From Desulforapulum autotrophicum (lineage in GTDB: Bacteria > Desulfobacterota > Desulfobacteria > Desulfobacterales > Desulfolunaceae), in assembly GCA_020723285.1 (NCBI GenBank), contig DYJE01000041.1, positions 1 to 40,961 on the forward strand: a DNA stretch of 40,961 nt, given 5' to 3'. The notes beneath the pieces were generated by a model, which was not told where the DNA came from, did no database searches, and worked only from the letters and a program-made list of their open reading frames with translations. This document shows, piece after piece, positions 15,537 to 24,274 of this stretch (position 1 is the first letter of the stretch; every line of letters starts with the position of its first letter). Both the position numbers and the translations under genes were made by a program.

Positions 15537-17270
15537 TCAGCTGTCAATGCCGGGAAGCTCCACGGTAAAACGGGCTCCGCCTTTTTCGGTGTTACGCACT
15601 TTCATGGTTCCGCCCATGTCGCTGATGATGCCGAGACAGACTGAAAGCCCCAGACCCGTACCTTTCCCCACCGGTTTGGTCGTGAAAAAGGGGGCGAAAA
15701 TTTTTTCCATGACATCCGGGGCAATGCCTGTGCCGTTGTCTTCCACGCTGATTTCAAGGCGGTTATCATCCTTGATCTCCCGGATGCCCACCACAATGTG
15801 TCCGCCATGGGCCCCATGGGCCTGGGTCACGCTGTCCATGGCATTGTTGATCAGGTTCAGAAAAACCTGCTGAAGCTGGGCCGGGTCCGCATTCACCATC
15901 AGGGGTCTGTCGGGAATGCGTTTTTCGATCCCGATGGCATGGACATCGGCTTTTTTCTGAACCATCTGAACGATTTCATGCATGAAGCCGCGCACATCCA
16001 GATCCCGGTTCTCCTTTTCCTCCTGCCTGCCGAACTTGAGGATCGAAGCCGTGATTTTTGAGCAGCGTTCGATCTGGAGACCGATCTGGCTCAGCGAATC
16101 CCGGACTTCCGTCAGGGTTTCACGGGTTTTTCCGCATTCCTCGGCGTCTTCGGCAGGTTCGAGATCGTCCACCAGAATGGATAAAAGAGACTGTTCGCTT
16201 TTCATGATCTGGAGGGGATTGTTGATTTCATGGGCGAATCCCGTGGCCATTTCCCCCAGTTCGGCATACCGGCCCGCCCGGATCAGCTGGTCGGAAAGCC
16301 GGCCTTTTTCCGCGTCCGTCCGTTCGATGCGGCGGACCACACGCCCGGTGATGTAAAAGGCTAGAAGAACAAGTCCCGTACCTCCCAGGGCCATGACGAT
16401 GACGATGAGAAAAAGAGCCCTTCTGAGAAAATGAAAGGCATCGTTTTTTTCCTGTTTCACCACCAAAAGCCAGGCCCCGTCCCGGACCCACAACGTGGCA
16501 TAAACCTGAATGACGCCCTCGGAATCTTTGGATATGAAGGACCGGACACCCTGATGGGATTCCCGGTAGACATGAAAGTCCTTGTCCACGTCCATGAGCT
16601 TTCCGCCGGAACGCCTCTCGGTTTGAAACTGGCCTTTTGAATTTAAAAGATAGGCTTCCCCTGTTTTCCCCACATGAACGGTCTTAACGAAATCATTGAA
16701 AAAATTGGAATCGATGGTGGCCCGGATCACCCAGGTCCCCTGGGGCGAATCCGCTGCCACGGCAATGACGAAATGGGGGATGCGGCGGAAGCCCTGAAAC
16801 ACGTCACTGATGTAGTATTTTTTCCGGAGCACTTCCCTGAACCAGGATTCGCTGTGGTAGTCCTTGCCGGTCAGCTGATAGGGACCATGATACGACACAT
16901 GGACGCCTTTGTCATCAAATATGCCCAGGTCCGCGTAAACATGGGATTTTTTCTGAAGCTCGTCGTACACCCGCCCGAGAACGTCGGGACGTTTCAGGTC
17001 GTTGAATGAATAGGTCCTTGAAATAAAAGCCAGATCCCCGATTCGTTCGTTCAGGAACGACTCGATCATGGACCCGTGATCTTCCGCAATGCGGTTCATG
17101 GTGGCTACGGTGGATTTCTCGATGGATGCCGCGAAATAAAAAAAACCGATACCCAGAGCGGAAATGAACGGAATCAAAGGAACGAGAATCATGCTGGCGA
17201 GGATGTTCTTCTTCACCGAGGCATAACCCATCTGCTGTTTTTCACTGATTGCGTTCATGCCGCTGTTCAT
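15537..17270 (-). CDS. Sensor histidine kinase 2 with extracytoplasmic dCache-like domain
   Basis: Membrane kinase of 577 residues organised like kinase 1. Helix 1 is at about 25-48. The sensor, at about 50-290, contains VSYHGPYQLTGKDYHSESWF and DVFQGFRRIPHFVIAVAAD. Helix 2 is at about 297-320, followed directly by the HisKA domain with His347 (GFAHEINNPLQI). The HATPase domain shows NLINNAMDSV, VEDNGTGIAPD and GKGTGLGLSV. As in kinase 1, no HAMP domain is evident. Its ATG overlaps the stop of the degenerate receiver by 4 bp (ATGA), placing it in the STAS/pseudo-receiver transcript. Its own receiver may be the one at 13237 or 8037, or it may act with the pseudo-receiver. Confidence 0.95.
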   Translation of the reverse strand: MNSGMNAISEKQQMGYASVKKNILASMILVPLIPFISALGIGFFYFAASIEKSTVATMNRIAEDHGSMIESFLNERIGDLAFISRTYSFNDLKRPDVLGRVYDELQKKSHVYADLGIFDDKGVHVSYHGPYQLTGKDYHSESWFREVLRKKYYISDVFQGFRRIPHFVIAVAADSPQGTWVIRATIDSNFFNDFVKTVHVGKTGEAYLLNSKGQFQTERRSGGKLMDVDKDFHVYRESHQGVRSFISKDSEGVIQVYATLWVRDGAWLLVVKQEKNDAFHFLRRALFLIVIVMALGGTGLVLLAFYITGRVVRRIERTDAEKGRLSDQLIRAGRYAELGEMATGFAHEINNPLQIMKSEQSLLSILVDDLEPAEDAEECGKTRETLTEVRDSLSQIGLQIERCSKITASILKFGRQEEKENRDLDVRGFMHEIVQMVQKKADVHAIGIEKRIPDRPLMVNADPAQLQQVFLNLINNAMDSVTQAHGAHGGHIVVGIREIKDDNRLEISVEDNGTGIAPDVMEKIFAPFFTTKPVGKGTGLGLSVCLGIISDMGGTMKVRNTEKGGARFTVELPGIDS

Positions 17271-17644
17271 TCAGGATGCCTCATGATGCATGCCGTGACT
17301 TTTTTCAGTTCGCTGATACTGTCCCAGTTTTTTTCGATCCGCTCAAGAACCGAACCAAAGGGTATGACACCGTCTTTGTCCACAGCCAGCGCGTGGACGA
17401 TCACAGGAAGATCCGGCCTGTATTCAAGGAGCTTCTCGGCGATATGCCCGAAATTGTTGTCAAGCACTTCGGGATCGATGATCATGAGATCCACCGGCTC
17501 CTTACCGCTGAACAGGTCAAGAAGTTCCTTTTCACAGGCAGGGGCGAACACCGTATAGCCTTCGGAAATCAGCTCCCGCTGCACCAGGCTGCGGATATGG
17601 GGGTTTCGTTCGACGACGATGATTTTTTTCATGCATCCCTTCAT
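17267..17644 (-). CDS. Degenerate receiver (pseudo-receiver) domain protein
   Basis: Single domain of 125 residues with a CheY-like fold pattern: KKIIVVERNPHIRSLVQREL, then VDLMIIDPEVLDNNFGHIAEKLLEY. The usual pair of acidic residues is replaced by Glu-Arg-Asn. The acceptor-like Asp in MIIDPEV remains, but the conserved Thr/Ser and Lys positions are not recognisable (VIVHALAVDKDG). Normal phosphotransfer is therefore doubtful, and it may work as a phosphorylation-independent partner. It overlaps by 4 bp both the STAS gene upstream and kinase 2 downstream, so the three are tightly coupled. Confidence 0.8.
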   Translation of the reverse strand: MKGCMKKIIVVERNPHIRSLVQRELISEGYTVFAPACEKELLDLFSGKEPVDLMIIDPEVLDNNFGHIAEKLLEYRPDLPVIVHALAVDKDGVIPFGSVLERIEKNWDSISELKKVTACIMRHPE

Positions 17645-17958
17645 ACGTCCGCCTTGACCGGCCTTCCGGGCCGGACCGGATCAGATCCCACAAGATCATC
17701 CGCATAAGGTCCTGAAACAAGAAGTGTTTTTTTCATTTTTTTCAAAGGGGCCGCCTGAACGAGAAAAGTCTGGCGGCCGAATGGTACAAGGTTTTTAATG
17801 CCTCGGGTGTCCAGCTCCACCACATCGAAATTCCCGGCCTCTTCCTGAAGTTTATGGACGAGTTCCCATGCCGATGTCCCGTCAAAGTCACCGCTCATCC
17901 GAATGATCATCCGTTTGTTGTCTTTTCTGGTCGTGCTCATCTTGAAATTCACCGCCAT
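17641..17958 (-). CDS. STAS-domain (anti-anti-sigma-like) protein
   Basis: Small protein of 105 residues resembling a STAS domain: KRMIIRMSGDFDGTSAWELV, then FDVVELDTRGIKNLVPFGRQTF, and a final strand KKTLLVSGPYADDLV. In classical SpoIIAA-type proteins a Ser in a DSSG-like motif is phosphorylated; here that position reads LVPFG, so the switch residue appears absent. An AAAGGAGTTGAC site precedes the ATG, the same leader sequence as that of the receiver at 8426. It is the first gene of the minus-strand signalling run. Partners are probably the coupled pseudo-receiver and kinase 2. Confidence 0.8.
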   Translation of the reverse strand: MAVNFKMSTTRKDNKRMIIRMSGDFDGTSAWELVHKLQEEAGNFDVVELDTRGIKNLVPFGRQTFLVQAAPLKKMKKTLLVSGPYADDLVGSDPVRPGRPVKADV

Positions 17959-18185
17959 AGGTCAACTCCTTTCACAAGAACAGCCCCATGTCATCCTGCC
18001 ATGGCTGGTTCGTGCCGGTCGTGTCGGCCGAAACAATTAGCAATGAACATGCCATGGTCTTCATCTCGGGGCGTGACAAGAATATAAAATACGATTTCAG
18101 AACGTTGTGGCCCCCAATATCGCCGGTGCCGGACCTTGACGTGTTTGTGGTGTCACGTTCTTTATTATTATATGTGTCAGATTCC

Positions 18186-18310
18186 TTTACAAAGTGTAAA
18201 CCGCCTGTCGACCGAGCGTCCGATCCGGCAATGACCTGAGCGGAACTCAGCCGCCGCCCGCAGACACGGCCGCTCAGCTGCGGATTTCAGGCAGTTTGAC
18301 ACAGTGTAAA
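18186..18310. promoter_or_regulatory. Two dyad sites, candidate upstream activator sites of the pha operon
   Basis: TTTACAAAGTGTAAA (18186-18200) and TTGACACAGTGTAAA (18296-18310) share 12 of 15 bases and are each a dyad TTKACA-n3-TGTAAA; their centres are 110 bp apart. They lie about 220 and 110 bp upstream of the start predicted from the sigma-54 promoter match, the usual distance for enhancer-binding activators. The remainder of 17959-18537 shows no gene. Confidence 0.55.
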
Positions 18311-18359
18311 AGATACTGACAGTTCGCACATCTGCAATTCAATCCATATATTCTTTTAC

Positions 18360-18372
18360 AATCAAATAGTTA
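18360..18372. promoter_or_regulatory. IHF-consensus site
   Basis: AATCAAATAGTTA is an exact match to the E. coli IHF consensus WATCAANNNNTTR. It lies between the two dyads and the -24/-12 element, where IHF bends DNA to bring a sigma-54 activator to the promoter. Confidence 0.5.
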
Positions 18373-18387
18373 CGATACAGCATGCCA

Positions 18388-18404
18388 CTGGCACAGACCA
18401 TGCA
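18388..18404 (+). promoter_or_regulatory. Sigma-54 (-24/-12) promoter of the phaEC operon
   Basis: CTGGCACAGACCATGCA matches CTGGCACNNNNNTTGCA except for one T to A change. The GG (18390-18391) and GC (18402-18403) elements have the exact required spacing. Transcription would begin near 18415 and give a leader of about 120 nt to phaE. No sigma-54 activator gene is in the window. Confidence 0.68.
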
Positions 18405-18537
18405 AATTTTAAGCGTCGAACCATGGGCGGCCGCCGATCATTCACTTAGCAATCTGATCAATTTTGATTGAGTTTGCCTGCTTGAGAGTGAATGGAAACA
18501 AGCCGCCCGTTCCCACCACAACTCAACGAGGTGAAAA

Positions 18538-19335
18538 ATGGATACACAGTTCACACTGCCTGGAATGAAAGACATGATGGACCAGATCGGCGACATGCAG
18601 AAAAAAACGTATGAATCGTATCAGAAAAACATGGACACCCTCATGGGCGGCAACAATCCCATGAACATGTTTTTTTCGGATAAAGCCAAAGAACATCCCC
18701 TGGCCTCTGTTTTTTCTGAAGCCGTGGATATGATGCGACAGGCCGCCCAGGGCATGATGGACGTGTCCCGGATGGTCATGCCTGACGGCACCCTGAATCC
18801 AGGCGATCCGGACGCTTTTAAAAAGCACGCCACCGAACTCCCGGCCAAAATTCTCAAAAAAATGCTGGACATCCCCCCGGTGGGAATCACCCGGCCCCAT
18901 CAGGAAAAAGTCAACGCGGCCCTGGACAAAATGGCGGTGTTCAATCATTCGGCCATGGATTTTCTTTACTGCACCCTGCTTCCTGTGGAAGAGGCCACCC
19001 TCTTCACATTCAGGGAAATCGCAAAGCAGGCTGAATCCCTGAAATCACCGGAAGATGTCCGGAAAGTCTATGACCTGTGGATCAAGGCATTAGAGAAAGA
19101 ATACCAGGACCTGTTCAAAACCGACCGATACAAGACCGTGATCGCCAGGATTTTCAACAGCATGGGAGAATTCAGGGGGGCATACCGGGAGCTTGTCCTC
19201 GACCTGATCCAGCTTGCGGGTCTGCCCTTCGGGCGCGAGGTGGAAGAACTGTCCAAAGACATGTTCGCCATGAAGAAAAAAATGAAGGAATTTGAAACCC
19301 AGCTCAAAAAAATATCTGAGAAGATCGACCTCTGA
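18538..19335 (+). CDS. phaE: Class III PHA synthase subunit PhaE
   Basis: PhaE is the non-catalytic subunit that activates PhaC in class III polyhydroxyalkanoate synthases. The protein has 265 residues, largely helical. The diagnostic C-terminal half shows VYDLWIKALEKEYQDLFKTD, then AYRELVLDLIQLAGLPFGRE and a final coiled coil EELSKDMFAMKKKMKEFETQ. The N-terminal third is methionine-rich (MKDMMDQIGDMQ, NPMNMFF). A GAGGTG site precedes the ATG. It is the first gene of a + strand operon behind a sigma-54-type promoter, 32 bp ahead of phaC. Granule phasins are the main alternative, but the neighbouring class III PhaC makes PhaE far more likely. Confidence 0.9.
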   Translation: MDTQFTLPGMKDMMDQIGDMQKKTYESYQKNMDTLMGGNNPMNMFFSDKAKEHPLASVFSEAVDMMRQAAQGMMDVSRMVMPDGTLNPGDPDAFKKHATELPAKILKKMLDIPPVGITRPHQEKVNAALDKMAVFNHSAMDFLYCTLLPVEEATLFTFREIAKQAESLKSPEDVRKVYDLWIKALEKEYQDLFKTDRYKTVIARIFNSMGEFRGAYRELVLDLIQLAGLPFGREVEELSKDMFAMKKKMKEFETQLKKISEKIDL

Positions 19336-19367
19336 CCGCTTTATGACAGCACTGCAAGGAGAACATC

Positions 19368-20549
19368 ATGACACACCGTGAATCCTCACCGGGCGAACAT
19401 CCCTTGAACAGGTTTTTTTCCCTGGCCCTCGCCCAGACCAGGAAAACCCTTGAATACTCCTTTGACACGACCCAGACGCTCATGGGCACCCTTGACACCC
19501 GGATCGCGTCAACGCCCTCTGAAATCGTCTACACCGAGGACCGGATCAGGCTGAAACACTACACGCCCGATCCGTCGGTCAAAGCCTCGGTGAAAACACC
19601 CCTTCTCATTGTGTACGCCCTGATCAACCGGGAAACCATGCTGGACATCCAGCCGGACCGCAGCGTGATCCGGAGCTTCCTCGCCCAGGGCATCGACGTT
19701 TACATGCTGGAGTGGGGATACCCGTCCCTCAAGGACCGGTATCTGACCATCGACGACCATGTCACGGGCTACATGAACCATGTGGTGGATTATATCCTCG
19801 AAACCCGGAAAATTCCACGCGTCAACCTCATGGGTATCTGCATGGGTGGAACGTTCAGTCTCATGTACGCCTCGCTGTATCCCGGCAAAATCAAAAACCT
19901 CATCACCACGGTGACGCCCTCAAGCTTCGACACCGATGAAGGGCTGCTCCATGTGTGGATGAAGGAAATCAACGTGGATGCGGTGACCAACGGTTTCGGA
20001 AACATCCCGGGGGATGTGATGAATTTCGGGTTCCTCCTCCTGAATCCGCCGAGACTCATGGTGGACAAATACAAAAACTTTCTGGAGAACCTCGATGACC
20101 GGTCCTTCGTAGAGAATTTCATCCGCATGGAAAAATGGATTTTCGACAGCCCGGACCTTCCCGGTGAAACATTCAGGCAGTTCATCACGGACTGCTACCA
20201 GAAGAACCTGCTCATCAAAAGCGAAATGGACATCGGCGGCAAACGCATCGACCTGAAAAACATCACCATGCCCCTTTTGAATATCTATGCACGATTCGAT
20301 CATCTGGTTCCGCCGTCGGCCTGCAATCAGATCACCGGGGCCGTGGGCTCCACCGATGTCCGCGATATCTGTCTGGATACTGGGCACATCGGCATCTACG
20401 TCAGCTCCAAATGCCAGTCGGAGTTCACGCCATCCATCGCCGCCTGGCTTAAGGAAAGGGACAGTTCATCTCCTGACTCGAAGAAGAAAGGGGGGGCGTC
20501 AGCGTCAGTCGGGAAAACACCTGGCGTATGGTCACTCAAAGCGTCATGA
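19368..20549 (+). CDS. phaC: Class III poly(3-hydroxyalkanoate) synthase, catalytic subunit PhaC
   Basis: PhaC polymerises (R)-3-hydroxyacyl-CoA into storage polyester at the granule surface. The alpha/beta-hydrolase catalytic triad is visible: nucleophile Cys158 in the lipase-like box GICMGG, Asp311 in YARFDHLVPP and His340 in DTGHIGIYVS. A length of 393 residues fits class III rather than the longer class I/II enzymes. PLLIVYALINRETMLDIQP and DVYMLEWGYPSLKDRYL are family marks. The last 28 residues are a Ser/Lys/Gly-rich tail not typical of the family. It follows phaE by 32 bp. No phaA, phaB or phasin gene is nearby, so monomer supply must come from elsewhere. Confidence 0.95.
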   Translation: MTHRESSPGEHPLNRFFSLALAQTRKTLEYSFDTTQTLMGTLDTRIASTPSEIVYTEDRIRLKHYTPDPSVKASVKTPLLIVYALINRETMLDIQPDRSVIRSFLAQGIDVYMLEWGYPSLKDRYLTIDDHVTGYMNHVVDYILETRKIPRVNLMGICMGGTFSLMYASLYPGKIKNLITTVTPSSFDTDEGLLHVWMKEINVDAVTNGFGNIPGDVMNFGFLLLNPPRLMVDKYKNFLENLDDRSFVENFIRMEKWIFDSPDLPGETFRQFITDCYQKNLLIKSEMDIGGKRIDLKNITMPLLNIYARFDHLVPPSACNQITGAVGSTDVRDICLDTGHIGIYVSSKCQSEFTPSIAAWLKERDSSSPDSKKKGGASASVGKTPGVWSLKAS

Positions 20550-20604
20550 CGCGGATGCGTCGGGCAATATACCCTGGAATCGATCACCCTGTAAGGAGGA
20601 CCCC

Positions 20605-21579
20605 ATGGACGATATGAAGGAACAAACGAACCTCAGAATCCTCACCGCCATTGACCACTCCGGTCAATCCCTTGATTCGGCGGCGTATATCAGCCGTATG
20701 GTCCATCCGCATCAGACTCAGGTGGTGCTGTTTCATGTGGAAAGCGACTTTTTCGACATCTTCTACGATTATGATGAAAAAGATCCCGTGAACCTGCCCG
20801 GCGCATCCCATTTTTCCGACTGGCTGGACATTCAGAACCGAAGCATCGACATCCAGTTGGAACAGGCGGAACGTTTGTTTCTCCAGCAGGGTTTCCCCAA
20901 AAAAAACATCCACATCGTCAAGCAGAAAATGCTGAACGGTGTGGCAAGGGATATTCTCCACGAATCCCAGAGGGGTTATGATCTGCTGGTGACGGGGAAA
21001 ACCGGCGGCAACGTCCTGACCCATGGACTCACGGGAACGGTGACCGCCAAAATCATGTCAAAGAATCCGGATATTCCCATGGTGATCGTCTCCGGAATTC
21101 CTGAAACACGGAATGTGATGTTCGGCTATGACGGTTCCCCCGGAGCGGACAAGGCCGTGGCCGCCGCAGGAACCATGCTCAGAAAAGACCTGGACGCCAT
21201 TTTGCTCTGCCATGTGATCCGGATGTTCAACGTCACGGCCTCCAGTTTCATTCAGGAATACAGAAGCCTTTACCACTCAAGGCTGCCGGAAATGGAAGAC
21301 GCTCTTTCAGCCCTGAGGCGGGAACAGATGGGCCCGAGGATGACCGGGGCGCTCCAGGCGCTGGTCCGCCTGGGGTTCAGCCCGTCGGACATCCGCTTTT
21401 CTTTCATCGACAGAACCATCAGCCGGTCCCACGCCATGGTGTCCATGGGCCTGACTCATCCTGCCGGCACACTGGTGGTCGGCCGGCGGGGTCATTCAGC
21501 GGTGGAGGAGTTCTTCATGGGACGCGTGGGTCGAAAGGCCGTGGAACTTTCGGACAACCTGGCGGTGTGGGTTATTTAG
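20605..21579 (+). CDS. Tandem universal stress protein (UspA x2)
   Basis: Two UspA domains in one protein of 324 residues. Domain 1, about 8-165, ends in LLVTGKTGGNVLTHGLTGTV and PDIPMVIVS. Domain 2, about 168-324, ends in LVVGRRGHSAVEEFFMGRVG and NLAVWVI. The second has the G-x2-G-x9-G nucleotide-binding pattern of ATP-binding UspA proteins; the first is looser. The frame is open further upstream, into phaC, but GTAAGGAGG lies just before the ATG at 20605, so that start is used. It sits 55 bp behind phaC and 12 bp before the ligase/acetyltransferase gene. Confidence 0.93.
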   Translation: MDDMKEQTNLRILTAIDHSGQSLDSAAYISRMVHPHQTQVVLFHVESDFFDIFYDYDEKDPVNLPGASHFSDWLDIQNRSIDIQLEQAERLFLQQGFPKKNIHIVKQKMLNGVARDILHESQRGYDLLVTGKTGGNVLTHGLTGTVTAKIMSKNPDIPMVIVSGIPETRNVMFGYDGSPGADKAVAAAGTMLRKDLDAILLCHVIRMFNVTASSFIQEYRSLYHSRLPEMEDALSALRREQMGPRMTGALQALVRLGFSPSDIRFSFIDRTISRSHAMVSMGLTHPAGTLVVGRRGHSAVEEFFMGRVGRKAVELSDNLAVWVI

Positions 21580-21591
21580 AAGGAGTTCGCC

Positions 21592-24261
21592 ATGAGTATC
21601 GAAAATATGGAAAAAATCTTCAGGCCCCGGAACATTGCCGTGGTCGGCGCAAGCAGCCGTGAAGGGTCCGTGGGGCATGCGATATTCAGGAATCTGATTC
21701 TTGGAGGTTTCAAGGGTTCCGTGTTTCCCGTGAACGACAGACACCGGACGGTGCTGAACGAACCGGCATACAAATCCGTTAAGGCCATACCCCAGAAGGT
21801 GGATCTTGCCGTGGTGGCGACGCCCATTGCCAGCGCCCCCAGCGTCATCCGGGACTGTGCCGCAGCGGGTGTGAGCGGGGCGGTGATCATCTCCACCGGC
21901 GGCAAGGAAACAGGCAAAACAGGCCTTGACCTTGAAAGCGTCATCCGGGATGAGGCCCGAAAGGGTGGTATCCGCATCGTGGGTCCCAACTGCCTGGGCA
22001 TCTATTCCGCGGAATGCGCCATGAACGCCCACTTCGCCAGCCACATCCCCTTGGGGGGGACCATGGCCTTCATATCCCAGAGCGGGGCCATATGTACATC
22101 GGTCCTTGACCTTGCGGTGAAAGAGCGGATCGGATTCAAGTACTTCGTCAGCCTGGGCTCCATGGTGGATGTGGAGTTCGGCGACATGATCGACTACCTG
22201 GGCGCGGACCCGGATGTGTCGAGCATCATGATGTATGTGGAAAATCTCACCCGGTTCCGGAATTTCATGAGCGCGGCCAGGGCCGTGTCGCGGATCAAAC
22301 CCATCATCGCCCTCAAGGCCGGACGGACCCGGGCCGGATCACGGGCCGCGTCTTCCCACACCGGAGCCATGACCGGAGAGGACGCCGTATACGACGCCGC
22401 GTTCAAACGGGCCGGTGTGATCCGGGTCCAGACCTTTGAAGAACTGTTCGATTGCGCCGAACTGCTGGCCAAAAAACCGAAGATCAGCAAGCAGGGACTG
22501 GCCGTGATCACCAACGCCGGAGGCATGGGGGTCATGGCCGTGGATGCCATGAGCGATTACGACATCGCGCCGGCGAATCTGAGTCAGCAGACCGTGGAAA
22601 CGCTGAACACCTTTCTCCCGGCCCACTGGAGTCACGCCAATCCCGTGGACATCCTGGGAGACGCCGATCCCGAGCGATACAGGAAAACCGTGGAAACATG
22701 CATGGCTGCGCCTGAAGTGAAAGCCCTGCTCATCCTTCTGTCCCCGGTGGCCATGACACGCCCTTCGGACATCGCCGAAGCCGTCATACAGGTGGTGAAG
22801 GACAAACCCTTTCCAGTATTCACGGCGTTCATCGGGGGTTTCGACGTGGAAATCGGCCGTGAGCTGTTCAACCAGGCCGGTATCCCCACCTTCGACAGTC
22901 CGGAGCGGGCCATCCGCGCCTACATGAACCTCAACCGGTATTCCAGAAACCTTGAACTGCTTCAGGAAATTCCGGCGGGCCTCGATGTGAAACTGGATTT
23001 CAGGAAAAAGGAGCTTGAGACGGTTCTGGCCTATCACCTGGAATCGGAAAGTCCCATGCTTACCGAAAAAGAATCCAAACATATCCTGGCCCTTTACGGA
23101 ATTCCCGTGAATCCCGTGGAAAGCGCGGCCTATGAAGAGGAAGCGGTTCAGAAAGGTGAGGCCATGGGCTTTCCCCTGGTCATGAAAATCGACTCCAGGA
23201 ACATCAGCCACAAATCCGACGTGGGCGGGGTGATCCTTAACATCACCAATGCGGACGAGGTTCGGCGCGCCTACAAAGCCATCATGCAGGGTGTTGCGGA
23301 AAAACGGCCGGACGCCAAGCTCAAAGGGGTGACATTGCAGCCCATGCTGGAAAAGCCCCCTTGCGAGCTGATTCTCGGGGCCCGGCGGGACCGGGATTTC
23401 GGACCGGTGATCATGTTCGGCTTAGGGGGTGTGATGACGGAAATCATGTCCGACAGGGCCATCGCCCTTCCCCCCCTCAACCGGCTACTGGCCCGGCGTC
23501 TGATGGAGGAAACAAAAATCATGAGGGTTCTTCAGGGGTACAGGGGGATGAAACCCGTGAATCTCCAGCTTCTCGAAGAAATCATCATCCGCCTTTCCCA
23601 TCTGGTGTCCGATTACTCGGAGATCGAGGAACTGGATATCAATCCGCTGTTCGCCGACGGCGACCTCATCCTCGCCGCCGACGCCCGGATCAGAGTGTCC
23701 GAAGCCAGGGTCCGAGCCCCCTATCATCTGGTGATCAGTCCCTATCCCAACCAGTACGAGGACCGGGTTCTCATCAAATCGGGCGACTCCCTGTTCATCA
23801 GACCCATCCGGCCCGAAGACGCCCCGCACCTGATCCGTCTGTTTGAAGGTCTGAGCCCCAGGGCGGTCTATCACCGTTTTTTCAGTCCATTGAAACAGCT
23901 GCCCCCCAGCATGCTGGCCCGGTTCACCCAGATCGACTATGACCGGAGCATGGCGCTGTCAGCCTTTCTTCAAGAAAACGGCGTGGAACACATGGTGGGG
24001 GTGGCCCGGTTTATCGGCGACACCAACCCCAGATGCGTGGAATTCGCCGTGATGATCGAAGATGGCTGGCAGGGCAAAGGCATTGGAGCGGAACTGATGA
24101 ACCGCCTGATTGCCATTGCCCGCGAAAGGGGCGTGAAAACTATCCGCGGGATTGTCCTTGCTGAAAACACCCAGATGCTGGCTCTGGGAAAAAAAATGGG
24201 ATTTGATATCCAGCCAGCTCCGGATGCGGGATGTTACGAGCTGAAAACGGAACTGGCCTGA
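21592..24261 (+). CDS. ADP-forming acyl-CoA ligase fused to a GNAT acetyltransferase (Pat/PatZ-like)
   Basis: Fusion of 889 residues. Residues 1-130 form the CoA-binding domain (VVGASSREGSVGHAIF). The succinyl-CoA-ligase-like region to about 460 contains the phosphohistidine segment SSHTGAMTGED with His256. An ATP-grasp domain at about 480-710 has FPLVMKIDSRNISHKSDVGG. The GNAT domain at about 735-889 has LFIRPIRPEDAPHLIRLF and the acetyl-CoA loop QGKGIGAELM at 827-836. Salmonella Pat and E. coli PatZ share this layout and acetylate lysines, for example of acetyl-CoA synthetase. The retained His256 suggests the ligase half may still make ATP from acyl-CoA, or the reverse. It is in the pha operon, 12 bp after usp. 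Confidence 0.93.
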   Translation: MSIENMEKIFRPRNIAVVGASSREGSVGHAIFRNLILGGFKGSVFPVNDRHRTVLNEPAYKSVKAIPQKVDLAVVATPIASAPSVIRDCAAAGVSGAVIISTGGKETGKTGLDLESVIRDEARKGGIRIVGPNCLGIYSAECAMNAHFASHIPLGGTMAFISQSGAICTSVLDLAVKERIGFKYFVSLGSMVDVEFGDMIDYLGADPDVSSIMMYVENLTRFRNFMSAARAVSRIKPIIALKAGRTRAGSRAASSHTGAMTGEDAVYDAAFKRAGVIRVQTFEELFDCAELLAKKPKISKQGLAVITNAGGMGVMAVDAMSDYDIAPANLSQQTVETLNTFLPAHWSHANPVDILGDADPERYRKTVETCMAAPEVKALLILLSPVAMTRPSDIAEAVIQVVKDKPFPVFTAFIGGFDVEIGRELFNQAGIPTFDSPERAIRAYMNLNRYSRNLELLQEIPAGLDVKLDFRKKELETVLAYHLESESPMLTEKESKHILALYGIPVNPVESAAYEEEAVQKGEAMGFPLVMKIDSRNISHKSDVGGVILNITNADEVRRAYKAIMQGVAEKRPDAKLKGVTLQPMLEKPPCELILGARRDRDFGPVIMFGLGGVMTEIMSDRAIALPPLNRLLARRLMEETKIMRVLQGYRGMKPVNLQLLEEIIIRLSHLVSDYSEIEELDINPLFADGDLILAADARIRVSEARVRAPYHLVISPYPNQYEDRVLIKSGDSLFIRPIRPEDAPHLIRLFEGLSPRAVYHRFFSPLKQLPPSMLARFTQIDYDRSMALSAFLQENGVEHMVGVARFIGDTNPRCVEFAVMIEDGWQGKGIGAELMNRLIAIARERGVKTIRGIVLAENTQMLALGKKMGFDIQPAPDAGCYELKTELA

Positions 24262-24274
24262 AGAGGAGGCCGCC

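Noticed and set aside
22339-23211. Open frame of 290 codons opposite the ligase/GNAT gene, and 24296-25312 opposite the GGDEF gene
   Set aside because: Shadows of strongly supported genes, without start signals or domain features.
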